Of a stretch of 64,000 bases of DNA, positions 37,501-52,500 are shown piece after piece (the stretch's first letter is position 1; every line of letters starts with the position of its first letter). The translations under genes were made by a program, and so were the position numbers. This DNA is from Symbiodinium natans (lineage: Eukaryota > Sar > Dinophyceae > Suessiales > Symbiodiniaceae). The notes under the pieces were generated by a model, which had not been told where the DNA came from, did not search any database, and saw nothing but the letters and a program-made list of their open reading frames with translations. The stretch covers positions 153,424 to 217,423 of the forward strand of contig CAJNDS010000138.1 of assembly GCA_905221605.1 (NCBI GenBank), read 5' to 3'.

Positions 37501-40500
37501 GATCTGGTAGTATCAATTCTGGCTGTGGTGCTGCATTCCCAAAAGCCCGAAACCCTGAACCTGAACCCTAACCCCTCCCCTCTGTTTGGGACACCTCGAG
37601 ATCACTCCGGGGAAAGGCTGCAACTGCTGAAAGCCCAAAAAAAGCGCCAGAAACCCAAAACCTGGACACCCGTTCAACACCCAAAGGGTTTAGGGTTTTG
37701 GGGTTTTAGGGTTTTGGGGGTTTGGGGTTTTGGGGTGTGGGGTTCAAGGGTTTAGGGTCAAGGGGGTTTAATTCAGGGTTTGAGGATTTAGGCTTTGGGG
37801 TTTATACGGCTTCACCTCCTCCAAGCGCAAAGCTTCATGAATCCGAAACATTCAGACCCCAGACTCCCAAATTCTCTTAGACCCTACCGCGGGCTCTAGG
37901 GTTCTGAAGGGGGGGGGGGGTTCAAGGGGGGTAACCCTAAACCGTAAACCCTAAACCCAAGGTGCCCGAATACTTCCTACTACTCCCTAAACCCTATTAG
38001 ACCCTACAGACCCTATAACCCTAAACCCTGTAACCCTATGACCCCAGCCAAAGACCAGATACGGCTCTTGGTTCTGCCTCCTCTCATCGTCGTGACGTCT
38101 TTAGCTGCGGCCGCGGCACTGTGTGTGGCCCTGGCGGCAGGTCTTAGAGTCTTGAAGTTTAGGGTTGAGGGGTTAGGGGTTACGGTTCAGGGTTTAGGGA
38201 GGGTTTAGGGTTTAGGGTTAAGAAGGTGATTTCAGGTGTGAGGCTTGAGGGGTTTAGGGTTTAGGCCTCGCCCAGAATTCCTGAACCCTGCTTGCAAATC
38301 TGGGTGGACTCAGGGTCCTTGAAGGTTGAGGGCGATGAAGAGTCGGATTTCAGGGAGCCCTCGAAATATTCCCAGAACTCTGACAGACTGAGACCCGAAA
38401 AGCCCTAAGCCCTACCTTGCAGCTTCATTTGGGTACATTGTAGTGGGGTTGTAAGTACCCCAATCAAGATTATAACCATAAATACCCTACTTCTAGCCTA
38501 AACCTCCAAGTAAGCCGCAGGGGTTTGACAAAGCTTGTGTCCAAGATGCCCAAACCCTAAACCCCCTAAACCCTAAACTTTATGCTTGATAAACACCTAA
38601 GTAGGGCCCATTGCGTGGGGCCCAAACTTTTCGGCCTGAATCATAATTCTGCATCCCAAACAGCTGGCACCTCAGGACCCCAACGAGCCCAAACATATAC
38701 TGTTCAACCCTATGCCATATCCCTAAACCCTAAACCCTAAACCCTAAACGATATAAACCCCCAACCCTGGACCTTTGCTGAGAGGTGCCGTTGGCGCGGT
38801 GGACTCCGTTGTCGCCGGATGTGCCGAGCCTGGGCTTTTATGATCCTTCTTAGAGGTTTAGGGTTTAGGGCTTAGGGTTTTAGAGGGGTTTACCTGCTTT
38901 GAGGGCTTTATGGGTTAAACTAAACCCTAAACCCTAAACCCTAAAGCCTAAACCCTAAACCCTAAACCCAAAACCCTAAACCCTAAACCCTAAACCCTAA
39001 ACTCTAAACCCTAAACCCTAAACTGGGTTAACCTGGGTTAGACTGGGTTAATAAACTGGGTTACAGGAAGTTGCAGCGGTTTAGGGTTTAGGCTCTCTGG
39101 GATGCCTTAGCTCTCGTATTTGCTTTGGGGTTTATGGTTTAGGGTTTAGGGTTTAGGGTTTGGGGTTTAGGGCTTAGGGTTCTTGTACTCGGGTATTAGA
39201 GTTTCGGGTTTAGGGCTTAGGGTGGCAGGCACGTCAGAAAGACTTGGTTCATCGTCAAACCCCCACCCTAAACCTTGAACGGGGGATTTCGTTCGATTTC
39301 ACCGGGTCAGGGTTTATGGCTTAGGGAGCTGAGTGCGAGTGAGAGAGAGAGAGAGGCAGCGCATAGCCGTGTCATTCCTTAGCCTATGAGAACCCTTGAA
39401 AGCACTGCGGGTCAATCCACAACCGCCTCGAACGAACACTGACGCCTCGATTCTGATGGGTGCCCTCTTCCTCTGTACCTCGCAACATCCAAGACACTGA
39501 GATCCGAAATCCTACCCGAGCCTTTGCCATTATTTGGAGGTTCACTGGGGTGCTTCTAAGTAGGCCAAAATATGGTTAGAACTAAAGATGTCCTACTTAG
39601 AACATAAGTACCCCCACCTCCAAGTACTAAACCCTAAACCCTATAAACCCTAAACCCTACTTATACGTCTCCTAATGACCCAACAGGCCGACGATGCTCT
39701 CGGTGCTTCTGGCCCTGGGTTTGGACTATGCCCTCTTCATGCTGACGCGCTTCGAAGAGAACAGACGCCCGACCCGCCTTTAGCTCTTGAAACAGGGTTT
39801 TGGGTTTGCTTTGAACCTACCTTGGAGGTTCACGCGTACTTATAAGGAGGGCTACCAGTACCCTAGATAAGTTTTATAACCATACTTACCCCAAACGAGA
39901 AACCCGAACCCTACTTCTAAGTACCAAAATGAACCTGCTAGAGGGCAATGTTTCCTTTTGTTGCATTGCGGCCTACGCTGCCTTACAACACTCCTTAGGG
40001 ATACTCGGGAATAGTTCTTAATTTTTGGCATGGGTACTATATTCCAAACAACCAGCAAAACAAGTTTTTTTGCTAGGGTTCCAAGTTCAGCATAGACTCG
40101 ATCGACTGGATGCCGGAGTGTATAAGGTTGAGGGATTTAGGGTTCCAGCTTGCAGCTAAAGTGTGCGACAAAGGGTTTAGGGTTTAGACCCTAAACCCTA
40201 AATCCTAAACCCTAAACCCTAACCCTAAACCCTAAACCCTAAACCCTAAACCCTAAACCCTAAACCCTAAACCCTAAACCCTAAACCCTAAACCCTAAAC
40301 CCTAAACCCTAAACCCTAAACCCTAAACCCTAAACCGCAACCCTAAACCCTAAACCCTAAACCCTAAACCCTAAACCCTAAACCCTAAACCCTAAACCCT
40401 AAACCCAAAGGGCGGGGTCAAAAAAGGGGTTGACGTCTGCATCTTTTGAAAGCAAAAAGGCATCTCTGAGTGGCTGAAGAGGACCCTGGCATCGCTTCAA

Positions 40501-43500
40501 GGCGGTTCATGTTGGGTACATTATAAGTGGGGGTTTAGGGTTTAGGGTTTAGGGTTTAGGGTTTAGGGTTTAGGGTTTAGGGTTTAGGGGTACTTGTAGA
40601 ATCCTGCAGAAACGTATACATGGGGCTAGGCGTAGGTTCCTCATGCGTCCCCCCCTAAAAAGGCTACTGGGGAACCTAGTGGCAGCTTGAGGATCGAGAG
40701 ACATGGAGTTGACGGAGAATGTGTCCATCCTCATTTGCGAGACAGGGCAACTTCCTCTTGAGGTGGTTTTTAGGGTTGAGAGTTTAGAGTTTAGGGTTTC
40801 GGGGCCGGCGGAACCACACACCGCAAGCATCCAATTGCGAAATTGCCCAAGAAGATGTCAGGAACCGCAAAAAGCTTTTGATGCTCAACTATAAACCCTA
40901 AGAAACTTAGACCCGAGACCCTGAACCCGAACCCCCAGACCCAGACCCGCTTTGGCTCAGACCCCCAAAACCCGAAACGCGACACCCTAGCGCATCGTGG
41001 ATTTACGAGTCTTTGCCCGCTCACGGAGGCCGTGCAGCGCAGGCCCTTACTTCCGAAACTGCCCTGGTGGTGGTGGCCATCCATCATGGATAGATGCGCC
41101 CCTCCTAAAACCCTATAGGCCCTAAACCCTAAACCCAGACGCCCAGGAGTGGGATGGTGCCAAGAGATTCGGTGCAGGAAGTCTTTGGGTTGTAGGGCTT
41201 AGGCTTTAGGGCTTGGTGGCGCTGCAGACTCGGATCTCGCGCGCCGGTATTTGGAGGTTCAGTGTACTGCACCCTCCCCGATGTCCTCGAAGTAGGTTAT
41301 AAGTAGACTTACAGTTGGCAATTGGGGGTTATACGTACCAATGAACCTCCAAGTAGCAGCAACATCCGAGGCACACGATCCTTGTAAGCGGAAGCCTCAT
41401 CGCCATCGCTTTCTTCGGCGCGCTCACACTTCCGGAGCTCTGGGGGCCTTAGCTAGGACCCGGAGTAGGCCCTTGTTACACTTTTTCTAGGGGAAAGGTT
41501 CCCTTATATGCCCCTTCAAACCAAAACGGGCACCGTTTTTTCCTAGGTTGCTCTTGGGTTAGTGACGGTGTGCGGGACAGCTGCCGATTGGGTCCTGTAG
41601 AACCCTGTAAACAGATAAAGCTCTACACCAAGCCCTTGACCCTAAACCCAGTCTTTGGTGTTCGCACCTCTTCAGTGTCAGCGTGCAGTGATCCGCAGTC
41701 TCTTTGAGATGGGTCGGTGAAGCTATGGTTTCGCCTGCAAAGCGTGAATATTCTTGGAGCAATGTGTGCAGTCCCTGCAGTGCGTCTTGCGGCCAGCTAG
41801 GCGGACGGCAAAAAAAACAAGTGAACCCAAACCACGTGCGTTGGGCCCCGCTGCTTTTTGGCAGAAGCAAAGCTTAGGGCTCTAGCGCCCCCCACCCAAG
41901 TCAAAAGCACAAAAAGCACAAGTGAAGCAAGGCAGCGAGTTTCGAGTTTAGGGGTATGCGAGTTTTGGGTTTTGGTGGTGTGTTCTTGAAGCCGAAACAT
42001 GGAAACCGTTAGCCCCAAACTGCCTCGTGAGCCCTGATGAATCGCGTCAAAAAGCACAAAACCTAAAACCATACAACCCGGAACCCTAAAAATTTAAAAT
42101 CCTCAACCATGAACCCTCCCTAAGCCCTAAACCCTACAATCCTGAGCCCTAAACACCCTCAACCCTGAACCCTATGAGTCATACACCCTCAACCTTAAAC
42201 ACTAAACCCTAAACCCTAAATCCTAAACTCTAAACCCTAAACCCTAAACCCTAAACCCTAAACCCTAAAACCCTAAACCCTAAACCTTACAACAGGGCAG
42301 GGCCTCCCCGCAAGGAGCGGAACCTGCACAGCGCTGGCGAGGTGCTGGGCATCACGGTGGTGTGCTGCATGCTCTTCAGCTCCTGGGCTTGTTTAGGGTT
42401 TGGGGTTTAGGGTTTAGGGTTTAGGGTTTAGGGTTTAGGCTTTGTGGGCTCCTAATCCAAACCCTACTTGGAGGTTCAGGGGACTTATTACAACCCAACT
42501 ATAAGTGTACTTAAGCCCCTTAAGTCCCCTAAGTCCTCTCAGTAGGTTATACGTAGACTTATAACTGAGGTTTCAGGTACCCATGAACCTCCTAGTACAC
42601 CCTAAATCATAAACCCCAAACCCTAGGATTCAGGGTTCTTCTGGCTTCGGGGTCTCAGGGTTGGGTTTAGGGTTTGGGGTTTAGGATTTGAGGTTTCGCC
42701 TGTTTTGTGATACAAGCTTCCGAGACCCTGGCTGTAGGGTTAGTATAGGGATCAGTTGGGATGTTCCCCTTGTCTGCTCACCGTCCTGAATAGAGATTAT
42801 AATTGGGGGCGGGGGGGGGGGGGGGGGAGGGGTACTATAATCATAATCCCTATTATTGAAAACTGTTAGAAGAAGGGGGAACATCCCAAGTTATTCGGGA
42901 TCAGGCGTGAATAGGCCCCCATTCAAAAACAACAAAGAGCACGCGTTTTGGCACTAGGCTGGCGAGGCCTGGAAAGTTCAACGGGAAATCGTTTATACCA
43001 AGAACATCCCGAGAACCTCCGAGTTTTCAAGGTGTCACCCTCTGCCCGGCGTTGCTGTTGCTGTTCGGGCGATGGCTGACAGCACCGGCGTGCAGTAGCC
43101 GTCCGGCGCAAGCGGTTTAGGGCCCAGATGCAAAAGCCTAGTAGTAGAGTAGGTCACCTTTAACCTTTTTGGTGTAGTAGAATTCCCTTATGATCCCAAA
43201 GGTTAACCTTTAATTCCCCCAGGTTGTTGGAAAGCCAAGGAAAAGGCTGTAGGGTTTAGGGTCTAGATATGTTCTTACCTGGCAGTGTTCTGGAGAGGCC
43301 TGGATGCCAAAAGGGTTTAGGATTCAGGGTTTAGGGTTTAGGGTTTAGGGTTTAGGGTTTAGGGTTTAGGGTTTAGGGTTTAGGGTTTAGGGTTTAGGGT
43401 TTAGGGTTTAGGGGCTTTAGGCTGTAGGGTTCAGGACTTCAGTTTCGGAAGCTACCGGGAAGAAGCTCTACTTGGAGGTTCATCTTGCTCGGGTTAGAAG

Positions 43501-46500
43501 CAGGGGGTTCGTGGTTACAACAGCTCTTCTAGCCCTACTTGTAACGACCCGTGAACCTTCAGAACCCCAAACCCTAAACCCATCTATGGGTTGGGGGAGG
43601 ATGCCCTCACCTTTGGGGGGTATCTTCGGGCGTACAAACGCCGTCCTGAGTCTTCTTTGCCAAGCTTACCTAGAGGTTCAGGGTACTTTTCACACCGGTA
43701 AGAACTGTACTTCTGAGCCCCCCAAAGTCCCCTTAGTCCTCTAAGTATGTTATGAGTAGGCTTGAAAGTGGGGTTAGAAGTACCCATGAACCTCCAAGCA
43801 CCCCTTTTTTCATGAGGCGCCGGGTGCCTAAGAATCATGTCAGAGGATTTAGGGTTTAGGGTTTAGGGTCTAGAGTTCAGGGTTTAGAGTTAAAAACGGG
43901 TGCCCTAAGAATACTTTGTACCTGAGGTGATCAGGAGGAGTTTTCCGGCAAGCTCAGCGGCAGCGCACCCCGATCGCGATCGGAAGTGTTGGGTTAGCTT
44001 AGGGTTTAGGGAGCAACCCTAAACCGTAAACCCTAAACACTAAACCCTAAACCCCAGAGGTTGTTTCTTCTAAGATGTGCAAAAGGGCAACACTCACCAA
44101 GTCATCACTGCTCGCGGGCATTCAAGGAACCGTCCAAGCATAGGCCAAGACTACAGAAAGTCAGCCAGGTGGGTTTAGGGTTTGGGGTTTACGGTTTAGG
44201 GTTTAGGGTTTAGGGTTAGAGTTTCAGAGAAGGATTTGTAGTCGGATTGGCCAACCTCGCAAAAAGGGGCGCAAGCCTGAGGAGCGGGAGGCCCTCTTCA
44301 GTGGTGAGACACACGTCCGCTACAAGGTGTGGGCCCTGAGTTCAGGTTGCGTGAACCTACTTGGAGGTTCATGGGTACTTTACACCCCCATTATAAGCCT
44401 ACTTCTCACCTACTTGAAGGACTTAGGGGACTTAGGGGGCTTGTAGGTGCAGTGATAATTGGGGTTTTTAAGTACCCTGAACCTCCAAGTAAAACCCATC
44501 ATTCGGAGCGAGAGTGATGTAGGGCGACTGCTTGTGTTCTTGGTGAGCGGCAAGTGCATCTATGGAATGTCCCTCTCGGGATGCTCGGAATGAGAAGAAT
44601 CCCACCTCCGAGGACCCTAAACACTACAAGCCCGTTAAACCCTACCTTGCATAAGTAGATGATTGGGTCTTGGAGTTGATCCTAGAACCCGCAACCCTCA
44701 GACGAAAAAAACCCTTAAACCTTAGGATCCTAAACCCTCAACCCTTAAACCCTCTAAGGATCCCAAACCCTAAGCCCTAAACCCTAAACCCCCAATCCCT
44801 AAACCCTAAACTTGGCCCTAAACCCTTCGAACCCTAAACCCTAAACCCTAAACCTAAACCCTAAACCCTAAACCCTAAACCCTAAACCCTAAACCCCACG
44901 CAGGGCTGGTTTCGGCTGATGCGGCTGGTGCAGCGATGGCCCCATGGGGCCGTGGCTGCCGTGCCTCTCGGAAGCCAGAGGGCCTTTTCTGGCTGTTTGT
45001 TTTCCTAGACCCTGAACGGTTTAGGGTTTAGGGTTTAGGGTTTAGGGTTTAGGGTTTAGGGTTTAGGGTTTAGGGTTTAGGGTTTAGGGTTTAGGGTTTA
45101 GGGTTTAGGGTTTAGGGTTTAGGGTTTAGGGGTGAACCCTAAACCCTAAAACCCCAAAACCTTGGGCGTTCTGGTGTTTAGTGGTTTAGGGAGGGCTCTG
45201 GGTTTCCAATTCCAATGTGCCGCTGTGTAGAGGTGCAGGGGACTGGGTGTTAGGGTTTAGAGTTTCGGGTTTTGGGTTTAGGGCTTAGGGTTTAGGGTTT
45301 AGTGGCAGCATGTGCTAGTTTGCTGTTTTGGGGTTCCTGGATGCCTGACAGTTGAGATAGGTTTCTCCTCTTTCTGCCGGTGACGTGGCAGATCCCACGG
45401 CTGCACGGAAGCCCGGCTGCAGGCACTGGCCAGAGCATGACAAAGTAGGTTAGGGTTTAGGGTCTAGGGTCTAGGATTTAGTTTCTAGGGTCTAGGGTTT
45501 AGGGTTGAGGGTTGAGGGGTTAGGGTTCATTTCGCATTTTCCCTTATTGGGCTTAAGGGGATCATGTTCATGAATATGTCCTGAGGCTTTTTGAGGGCCA
45601 TCTTAGGGGCAAGGTAGGACATGTTTGACTGCGTGGTTCCTCTGCTCTGCGTGACAGTTGCACGCTACTACTTGGAGGTTGGTAATTTCTAAGCTAGGGC
45701 TATGAGTGGGGCTTATTTAGGGTACGTATAACCCTACTTGTAAGTACATATCCTTACTGAGAATTCTAAACACCCTCAAACCCTAACGACCCCAAGCTAA
45801 ACACTACTAAGTACCCATGAACCTCCAAGTAGACACCCTGACCCTAAACCCTAAACCCTAAACCTAATCCCTATGCCCTACAACCGAAACCCTAAACCCT
45901 AAACCCTAGGGACAAATCCTCAAGCAGCCAGATGTGAGCCTCCGAGGCTTCGAGCCACTGGGCGTAGCCTCGGGGATCCTTAGACCCAAAGGGTTCAGGG
46001 TTTAAGGCCTAGGGTTTAGGGTTTAGGGTTTATGGTTTAGGGTTTAGGGTTTAGGGTTTAGGGTTTAGGGTGGAAGGTTCAGGGTTTTTGGTTAGGGTTT
46101 AGGGTTTAGGGTTTGGGGTCATAGGGTTTAGGGTTCAGGGCTCCCTAACCCGCATGATGTCGCCTGAACAACCTCGCTCACAGGCAAGCTACCACAGGAG
46201 CCCTGAAGCAAAGAGGGCTTAGGGAGGGTGATCGAAGTCAGGATACATGTGCATAGTTGGGTGGGGGTCCAAGGAACAGCTGATATCTATGCGGCGCTGC
46301 CCAAAGACATGCCGAGCGTTTTGGCCATGAGGCACGCATGTGACGTTTGTTCTCCAAAGCCTGAACCCCCTTAAGTCTGGACACAAAAATCCCTAACCCC
46401 CTAAACCCCCTAAACCTCCTGAAGGGGTGCTGGAAGGATCTCCCATGAGACCTCCAAGCCCCCTAGGGCTTTGGGCTGTGGGATGTGGGGTGTGGGCTGT

Positions 46501-49500
46501 GGCGTTTAGGGTTTAGGATGGTTTAGGGTTTGCGGTTTTGGGGGTTCCGGATTCAAAGGGTTCAGGGCCGGGCCAGGGGCTTCGCCTTTTTGACGGCTTG
46601 GCCGTTTAGGGGTTTAGGGTTCACGGTGAGGGGGTTGAGAGCGCTTTTGGGGCTGTAGAAGCGCACAGTGGTATGAAGACCTGCCCACACACGAAGTACT
46701 CAACAAACCCGAGCCGGATCCAGCTAGCCAAGCCGGAAAGTGAAAAACACAACTTTAGTACTGAGTACTGCTTCATTCTTGGCTGGGGGTGGGGCCCGTT
46801 GCCTGCAGAGCCTTCCACAAGGTCCTGCAGCATACGCGCCACTTCGCTTGGTGAGACCGCCTTGCCTCAGGTACTTCTGCCCATCCTTGCCAAGCAACAA
46901 CTGTGTTGGGCACCAAGCCTGCTTCCAAGGCGTTCAGTCGTGGCCCTGCTACGCGAGAACCGTGAGACCCCTGAAGCGCACTCCGACAGCCCTACTGTCC
47001 TGCCGACGGGCTTCAAGGGCCCCCAAGAAGGGGGCTCTAGGTGCTGTGTGCGACCCACAAGGGCAGGAGGATTCGTGGATGCCGGGCGGCGTTTTTTCCT
47101 TTTTTCAAATCCGGGCAATGCAAGAATAATATTTGCCCGCTATTGCAGACGCAGCTTGGCGACCAAGCCTGGCGACCGCTCAGGGGCGTCGGCAGGCTCT
47201 TCAGCTCCTGCAGTGACGGTTCTGATCACGCCGAACGCACGACGGCACCCGCTTTCCCAGCAGAGATGAAAGGGGCGGCGGCAGGTTTCAGCGATTCAGG
47301 GTTTAGGGGTTGATCAGGGGTTTAACGGTTTAGTGTTTCGGTGGGTTGGTTTTCCATGTCGGGTCGAAGTGCGGGGTCCTGAAGAAGACCTGGGGTTTAG
47401 GGTTTAGGGTTTAGGGTTTAGGGTTTAGGGTTTAGGGTTTAGGGGCCCTATGCAGAACACGCATGCCGACAACGAAGGTTGATGTTCCAAACCAACCTTT
47501 GGCCACACGCTGTTCAACAAGCATCTCACTTCACCAGCCTTGGGCCCTAAACTCTAAACTGAGTGAGCCCGGGGCCGTCGAGCAGGGCGAACGCGCCGAA
47601 GCCGGCAGGCGAGGCCGCTCCGGAGCCAGAAGCCCTCCGGCGGGCGACGGAGCTCCAGTCCCGCAGGCAGCTGCGGGCTGCGCGGTGGACCCGGCAGGTC
47701 GCTGGCGAGAAACCCGTCAGGTCGCCCTAGAATGAGATACCCCAAACCTTCGGGCAAAACATCGCAACCTCCTGCCCTGCCTGGGAGGCCCCTGCCTGGG
47801 AGGCCCCTGCCTGAGATGGGAGGCCCTGCCTGGGAGGCCCCTGCCTGGAAGGCCTCTGTGTCGGAGGCCCCTCCTGGCTGCTTGGGAGGCCCCTGCCGGG
47901 AGGCCCCTGCCTGGGAGGCCCCTGCCTTGGCCGGCCCCTGTTTGGGAGGCCCCTGTCTGGAAGGCCCCGCCTGGGAGGCCCTTGCCTGGGAGTTGGGAGG
48001 CCTGCCTGGGAGGCCCCTGCCTGGGAGGCCCTGTTTGGCAGGTTTCTGCTGGGAGGCTCTGCGTGGGAGGCCCCTGCCTGAGGGTGCTCCTGAGGCCTGC
48101 CTCCAGCCTCTGTCTGGAAGACCCTGCCTGGAGGCCCTGCCTGGGAGGCCCCTGCCTGGGAGCCTGGGAGGCCTGCCTGGGAGGCCCCTGGAAGCCCCTG
48201 CCTGGAGGCCGTGGGAGGCCTGTCCAAAACCCCTGTCTGGGAATCATGGATGGGCCCCTGCCGAGGAGGCCCCTGCCTGGGAGGCCCTTGCATAATTCAT
48301 GGCTCAGAATATAGGCTCCTGGGAGCCCTGTCTGGGAGGCCCCTGTCTTGGGTGGCCCCTGCCTAAGACCAGTGCCTGGGAGGCCCCTGCCTGACAGGGC
48401 CCCTTGCCTTGGCTCTTCAAGAGCTTTTCTAAGGGACCTTCAAAGGGTCACCGGACCCCGGCGACCTTTTCTTATTTTGGAAGCGAGACCCCGCTTGCTC
48501 AAAACTCCGACCCCCCTTGAAGGGGAAAGTTTGCCCCCAAAAACACCCCAATGAGGGGGACCCCAGCATCGGCCCGGGCCCCAATTAAAAATGCGATTTT
48601 TTAGAACTCAAGCGACGGTTCTGGGTGGGCTCTCGTTTTCTGCATTTTTGCTCAAAACCGAGCCTTCACTGATTCCAGCCAAAAACACCCCAAATGAGGG
48701 GGTCAAGCAAGACGCAGCATCACCAAGGACGAAGGCGGCAGCCAACCCAATCCCAAACCTTTGACTTTTTGGCCCTCCCAGAAGCCCTCGAATGATGGAC
48801 ATCTAAGCCCAACATTAGAAATGGCGAAAGCCCAAACCTTTGATTTCACGCCCTTCCAAGCAAGTTTTCCAAACCCCCGCCCAGCACGCAGCATCGCCGA
48901 GGGCGAAGGCGGCAGCCAGCCCCAAGCCCAAACCTCCAGCAGCCCTCGATTGATAGATATCTCCCTTGCAATGCCTAAGGGCTGCAACTTCAGGGTAGTT
49001 GATCTGCATCGATGCCGAGCTTTTAACCCAGCCAATGGACAAGAGAAAAATAACAAAAGCACGATCAGAGTTCAAAAAGAACCCTAAACCCGTAAAGGTT
49101 AAGGCGAGGGTGGAGCGCCAGCGGGGGTGGGCTTATGCAAGTCGGGGCGCGCGCCTGGGTGCTTTTAGCACCAGCGCGCCCACTCATTGAGACACCCTAA
49201 ACCCTAAACCCTAAACCCTAAACCCTAAACCCTAAACCCTAAACCCTAAACCCTAAACCCTAAACCCTAAACCCTAAACCCTAAACCCTAAACCCTAAAC
49301 CCTAAACCGATCGAAGGCAGCTTGGGGCGGAGTTTCCCGCCGGCCGCTTCGACCCCTACACGGCTTGATACTCAGGCCCTGTAACAATAATAATAATAGA
49401 AAACTATAAACAGGAATTAATAAGTAATAAATAATAAATAGTAAATACTGAGAATAGTAATAATAATTCTAATCAGAATAGTACTAATAACAAAAATAGT

Positions 49501-52500
49501 GTTAGTAATACTATAAGTTATAATAATAGTAAGAATAAAATAGCAACCTCAGAAGTAGGAGTTTGGCACATGTTGCAGATGGGGGACATCTACTCCCCCT
49601 TTTTCCAGAAGCAAGCGTGGGAGGATGCCTGGGTGAGGTTGACAACAAGGCTAATAATATTAATAATAATAATAATAATGCGCCGTGTAGTAGCTCCTTT
49701 GTAGCTTTGTGGCCTAAGAAAGATTTCGGTGCCTGAAACGTAGAGTTCAAGGCTATAGAAGCCCAGAAGTCCCAAACCCGAAGCTTTTGCTTGTTGATTC
49801 CAAGAATTTTTGGGCTTGGGGCTTTATAGGGGCTCACGAGGCTTTGGGTCTTCCGCCTCCGTCCTAAGGATCTATAGTGCCTCAGAGCCGCACGAAATCT
49901 TTTGGACCCAAAGCCAAGCCGTCTACCCGGTCGCGTTCACTACACACCGAGGTCGTGCTCCGCGACCGCGACAGCAGCGCTACGGGGCGCCCCAATGCGC
50001 TGATGACGGAGAACCAGGGCCCATACTTCAGCAGTTCTCATAAACGGATAGCTTGGCCTTGGAAGGCATGTCCAGAATGATCCCACTTGTGCTGTGCTCA
50101 AAGAAGTTCCCATGAGGTTTGAGGCTGCTCAAAACGTGTTGCAAGCATCTCGTGTAATGACAAGGGGTCAGGACGGCTCGCCACGATTTGTCGCACATAC
50201 GCTGCCACTAGTCAAGGGCCAACCTAGCTCAAAACTCCCACACACCCTAAACCCTAAACCCTAAACCCTACACTCCTTGGCCCTTAGCCCTACGAGTTAC
50301 AAACACAGGGGCATGTTTTCTTTTTTTTCTAAGGACGGGCTTTGAGGCCATGCTTCAGCTGTGCCGCTTGGCACGGTGGGCCTTAAAACGGCTGCCGTAT
50401 GGAGAAAGTTTAGGGTTTAGGGCTTAGGGCTTAGGGCTTAGGGTTTAGGGTTTAGGGGACCTTAAGTCCTCAGGCCAAAGCCCTAGGTAGTCTCAGGGAA
50501 ATTGCATGGTCCCTTCATATGTCCCTTGCCTATCTTCCGGGACAGAGTAACTACCCTACGAATTAAAAACTAGAACGTACCACCCAGAGTAGGCACTCAT
50601 CCCCTTTTCTTGGGGTTTAGGTTCCCTTCTCAGCCCATATAACCCAAAACGGCACCCTTTTTTTTTGTTCCTAGCTTGCTCTTGGGCCTAGCCCTAAAGC
50701 CTAAAGCCTAAACCCTAAAGCCTAAACCCTAAACCCTAAACCCTAAACCCTAAACCCGGCCTAGCACCACATAGCGCCCACCCTCCTGAATCTTGATATC
50801 CCACGCGGCAGTCAAGAAATGTTGCCTTTGATACGGAACCCAACGGTTGGTGGCTTGGGGGTTGTTTTTTAGGGTTTGAGGGTTTAGGGGCGGGGAGGGG
50901 GGGGGGGGAGGAGCGCTGATCGCTGATTTTAGGCCTTCAGGGTTTAGGTTGAGGGTTTAGGGGTCCTAAACCCTAAACCCTAAACCCTAAACCCTAAACC
51001 CTAAACCCTAAACCCTAAACCCTAAACCCTAAACCTTCTGAGCCAAAAAAGCAGAGGCAACATGCTGGATCAGATCGGCTCGGCGCCTTGGACTGTTGGC
51101 GAGCCCTCTATGCCAAGGGCCCTTTTCACTATAAACCCGGGAACCCTAAACCCCTAAACCTCTAAACCTCTAAACCTCTAAACTTGTAAACCCTAAACCC
51201 TAAACCCTAAACCCTAAACCTCTAAACCTCTAAACTTGTAAACCCTAAACCCTATATTTTCGTACTGTAGAGGTATATAACTTATATGGTACTAGAAAAG
51301 AATAAGCAATATAAGACCTATAAACCCTAAACCCTCTGCCAAGGGTGGGCAAGAGTCCAGGAGAGGGGGGTCGGAGCACTGTGGAAGTGGGCCGCGGTTG
51401 AGGGTTCCATTCTTACTGTTTGGGGTTTCGGGTTTAAAGGGTTTCGGATTGAAAGGGTTTAGGGTTGAGGGTTCAGGGTTCAGGGCTTAGGGTGAGGGTT
51501 TGGGTGTTATGGACTGGCCTCAGATGGTGGGCGCTTGTGGAGGGGAAGATCTTCATTATGCCACAAAAGTAAGAGTCAACCCTAAACCCGCAAGCCTACC
51601 GAGAGGGTGAGATGGAACCCTGAACCCCAGTACCCACCGCAGCTGGAGCACCATCAGGGTTGCAGGCTTCGGCGTTCCCCTCAGTCTTGGCATTCTGCGG
51701 ACCGAGTTTTGGGTTTAAAGGGATTAGGGCTTACCTAAACCCTGGGCCCTAGACCCTAAACCCTAAACCCTAAACCCTAAACCCTTTCTGGTGCTATGCT
51801 TCCTGGGCACTCTGAAGAGGTCGATTCCATTCTGGGCCCGGTGCGGCTGCTGGATCAGACCATAGACTGGCAGAAGGCCTCCAAGAGGTTTAGGGTTTAG
51901 GGCTTAGGGCTTAGGGCTTAGGGTGTTTTGGGATTTGGGTGTTGGGTTTTGGGTGTTGGGCTTTGGGTGTTGGGTTTTTTTGGCCAGTTTTGGGTTCAGG
52001 TTAGGGGTTCTTATAGATCCAAGGAAGAAGGCTGCAGGTGTTTGTAAGCTAAGCCCGACACTCGCCGATTTGCATGTCAGTTGCAGAACAGACTATCCAA
52101 AAGAGTCAAGAAGAGTTTCAAGCTTGGAGGCCGTAGCTCGTGGCTACGAAGCCCTAAACTTTAAGCCTTAAAACCCTAAGCCTTACATCCCCTAAACCCT
52201 AAACTCTAACCCCGAACCCGAAACCCTAAACCTTAAACCCTGTTGGAAGGCCCAGCTCTACCGCTCAGAAGTGGGGCCGGCGTCCATGCACGACATCTAC
52301 AAGACCCCGCTGGGCTTGGCAAGCTTCGGGGCTTATCAGGTTCTTTTTCGGGTTTCGGCTTTTTAGGGTTCCCTAAACGGTTTAGGGGCTTAGGTGCGTT
52401 TAGGGGTTTAGGGTTTAGGTTTAGGGTGCAGGGGTGGAAGGCTGATAAGACTTGGGTGCGCGGTTACAGGTTTTAGGTAAGAGGTTTCTGTTGTCAGCGG

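Noticed and set aside
41029-41090. Possible exon reading RRPLLPKLPWWWWPSIMD
   Set aside because: The exons at 39687 and 42296 join directly in phase and leave no room for it; no good donor.
47760-48430. Regular repeats as a CRISPR array
   Set aside because: No constant repeat with unique spacers of fixed length; it is a diverged minisatellite in a eukaryotic setting.
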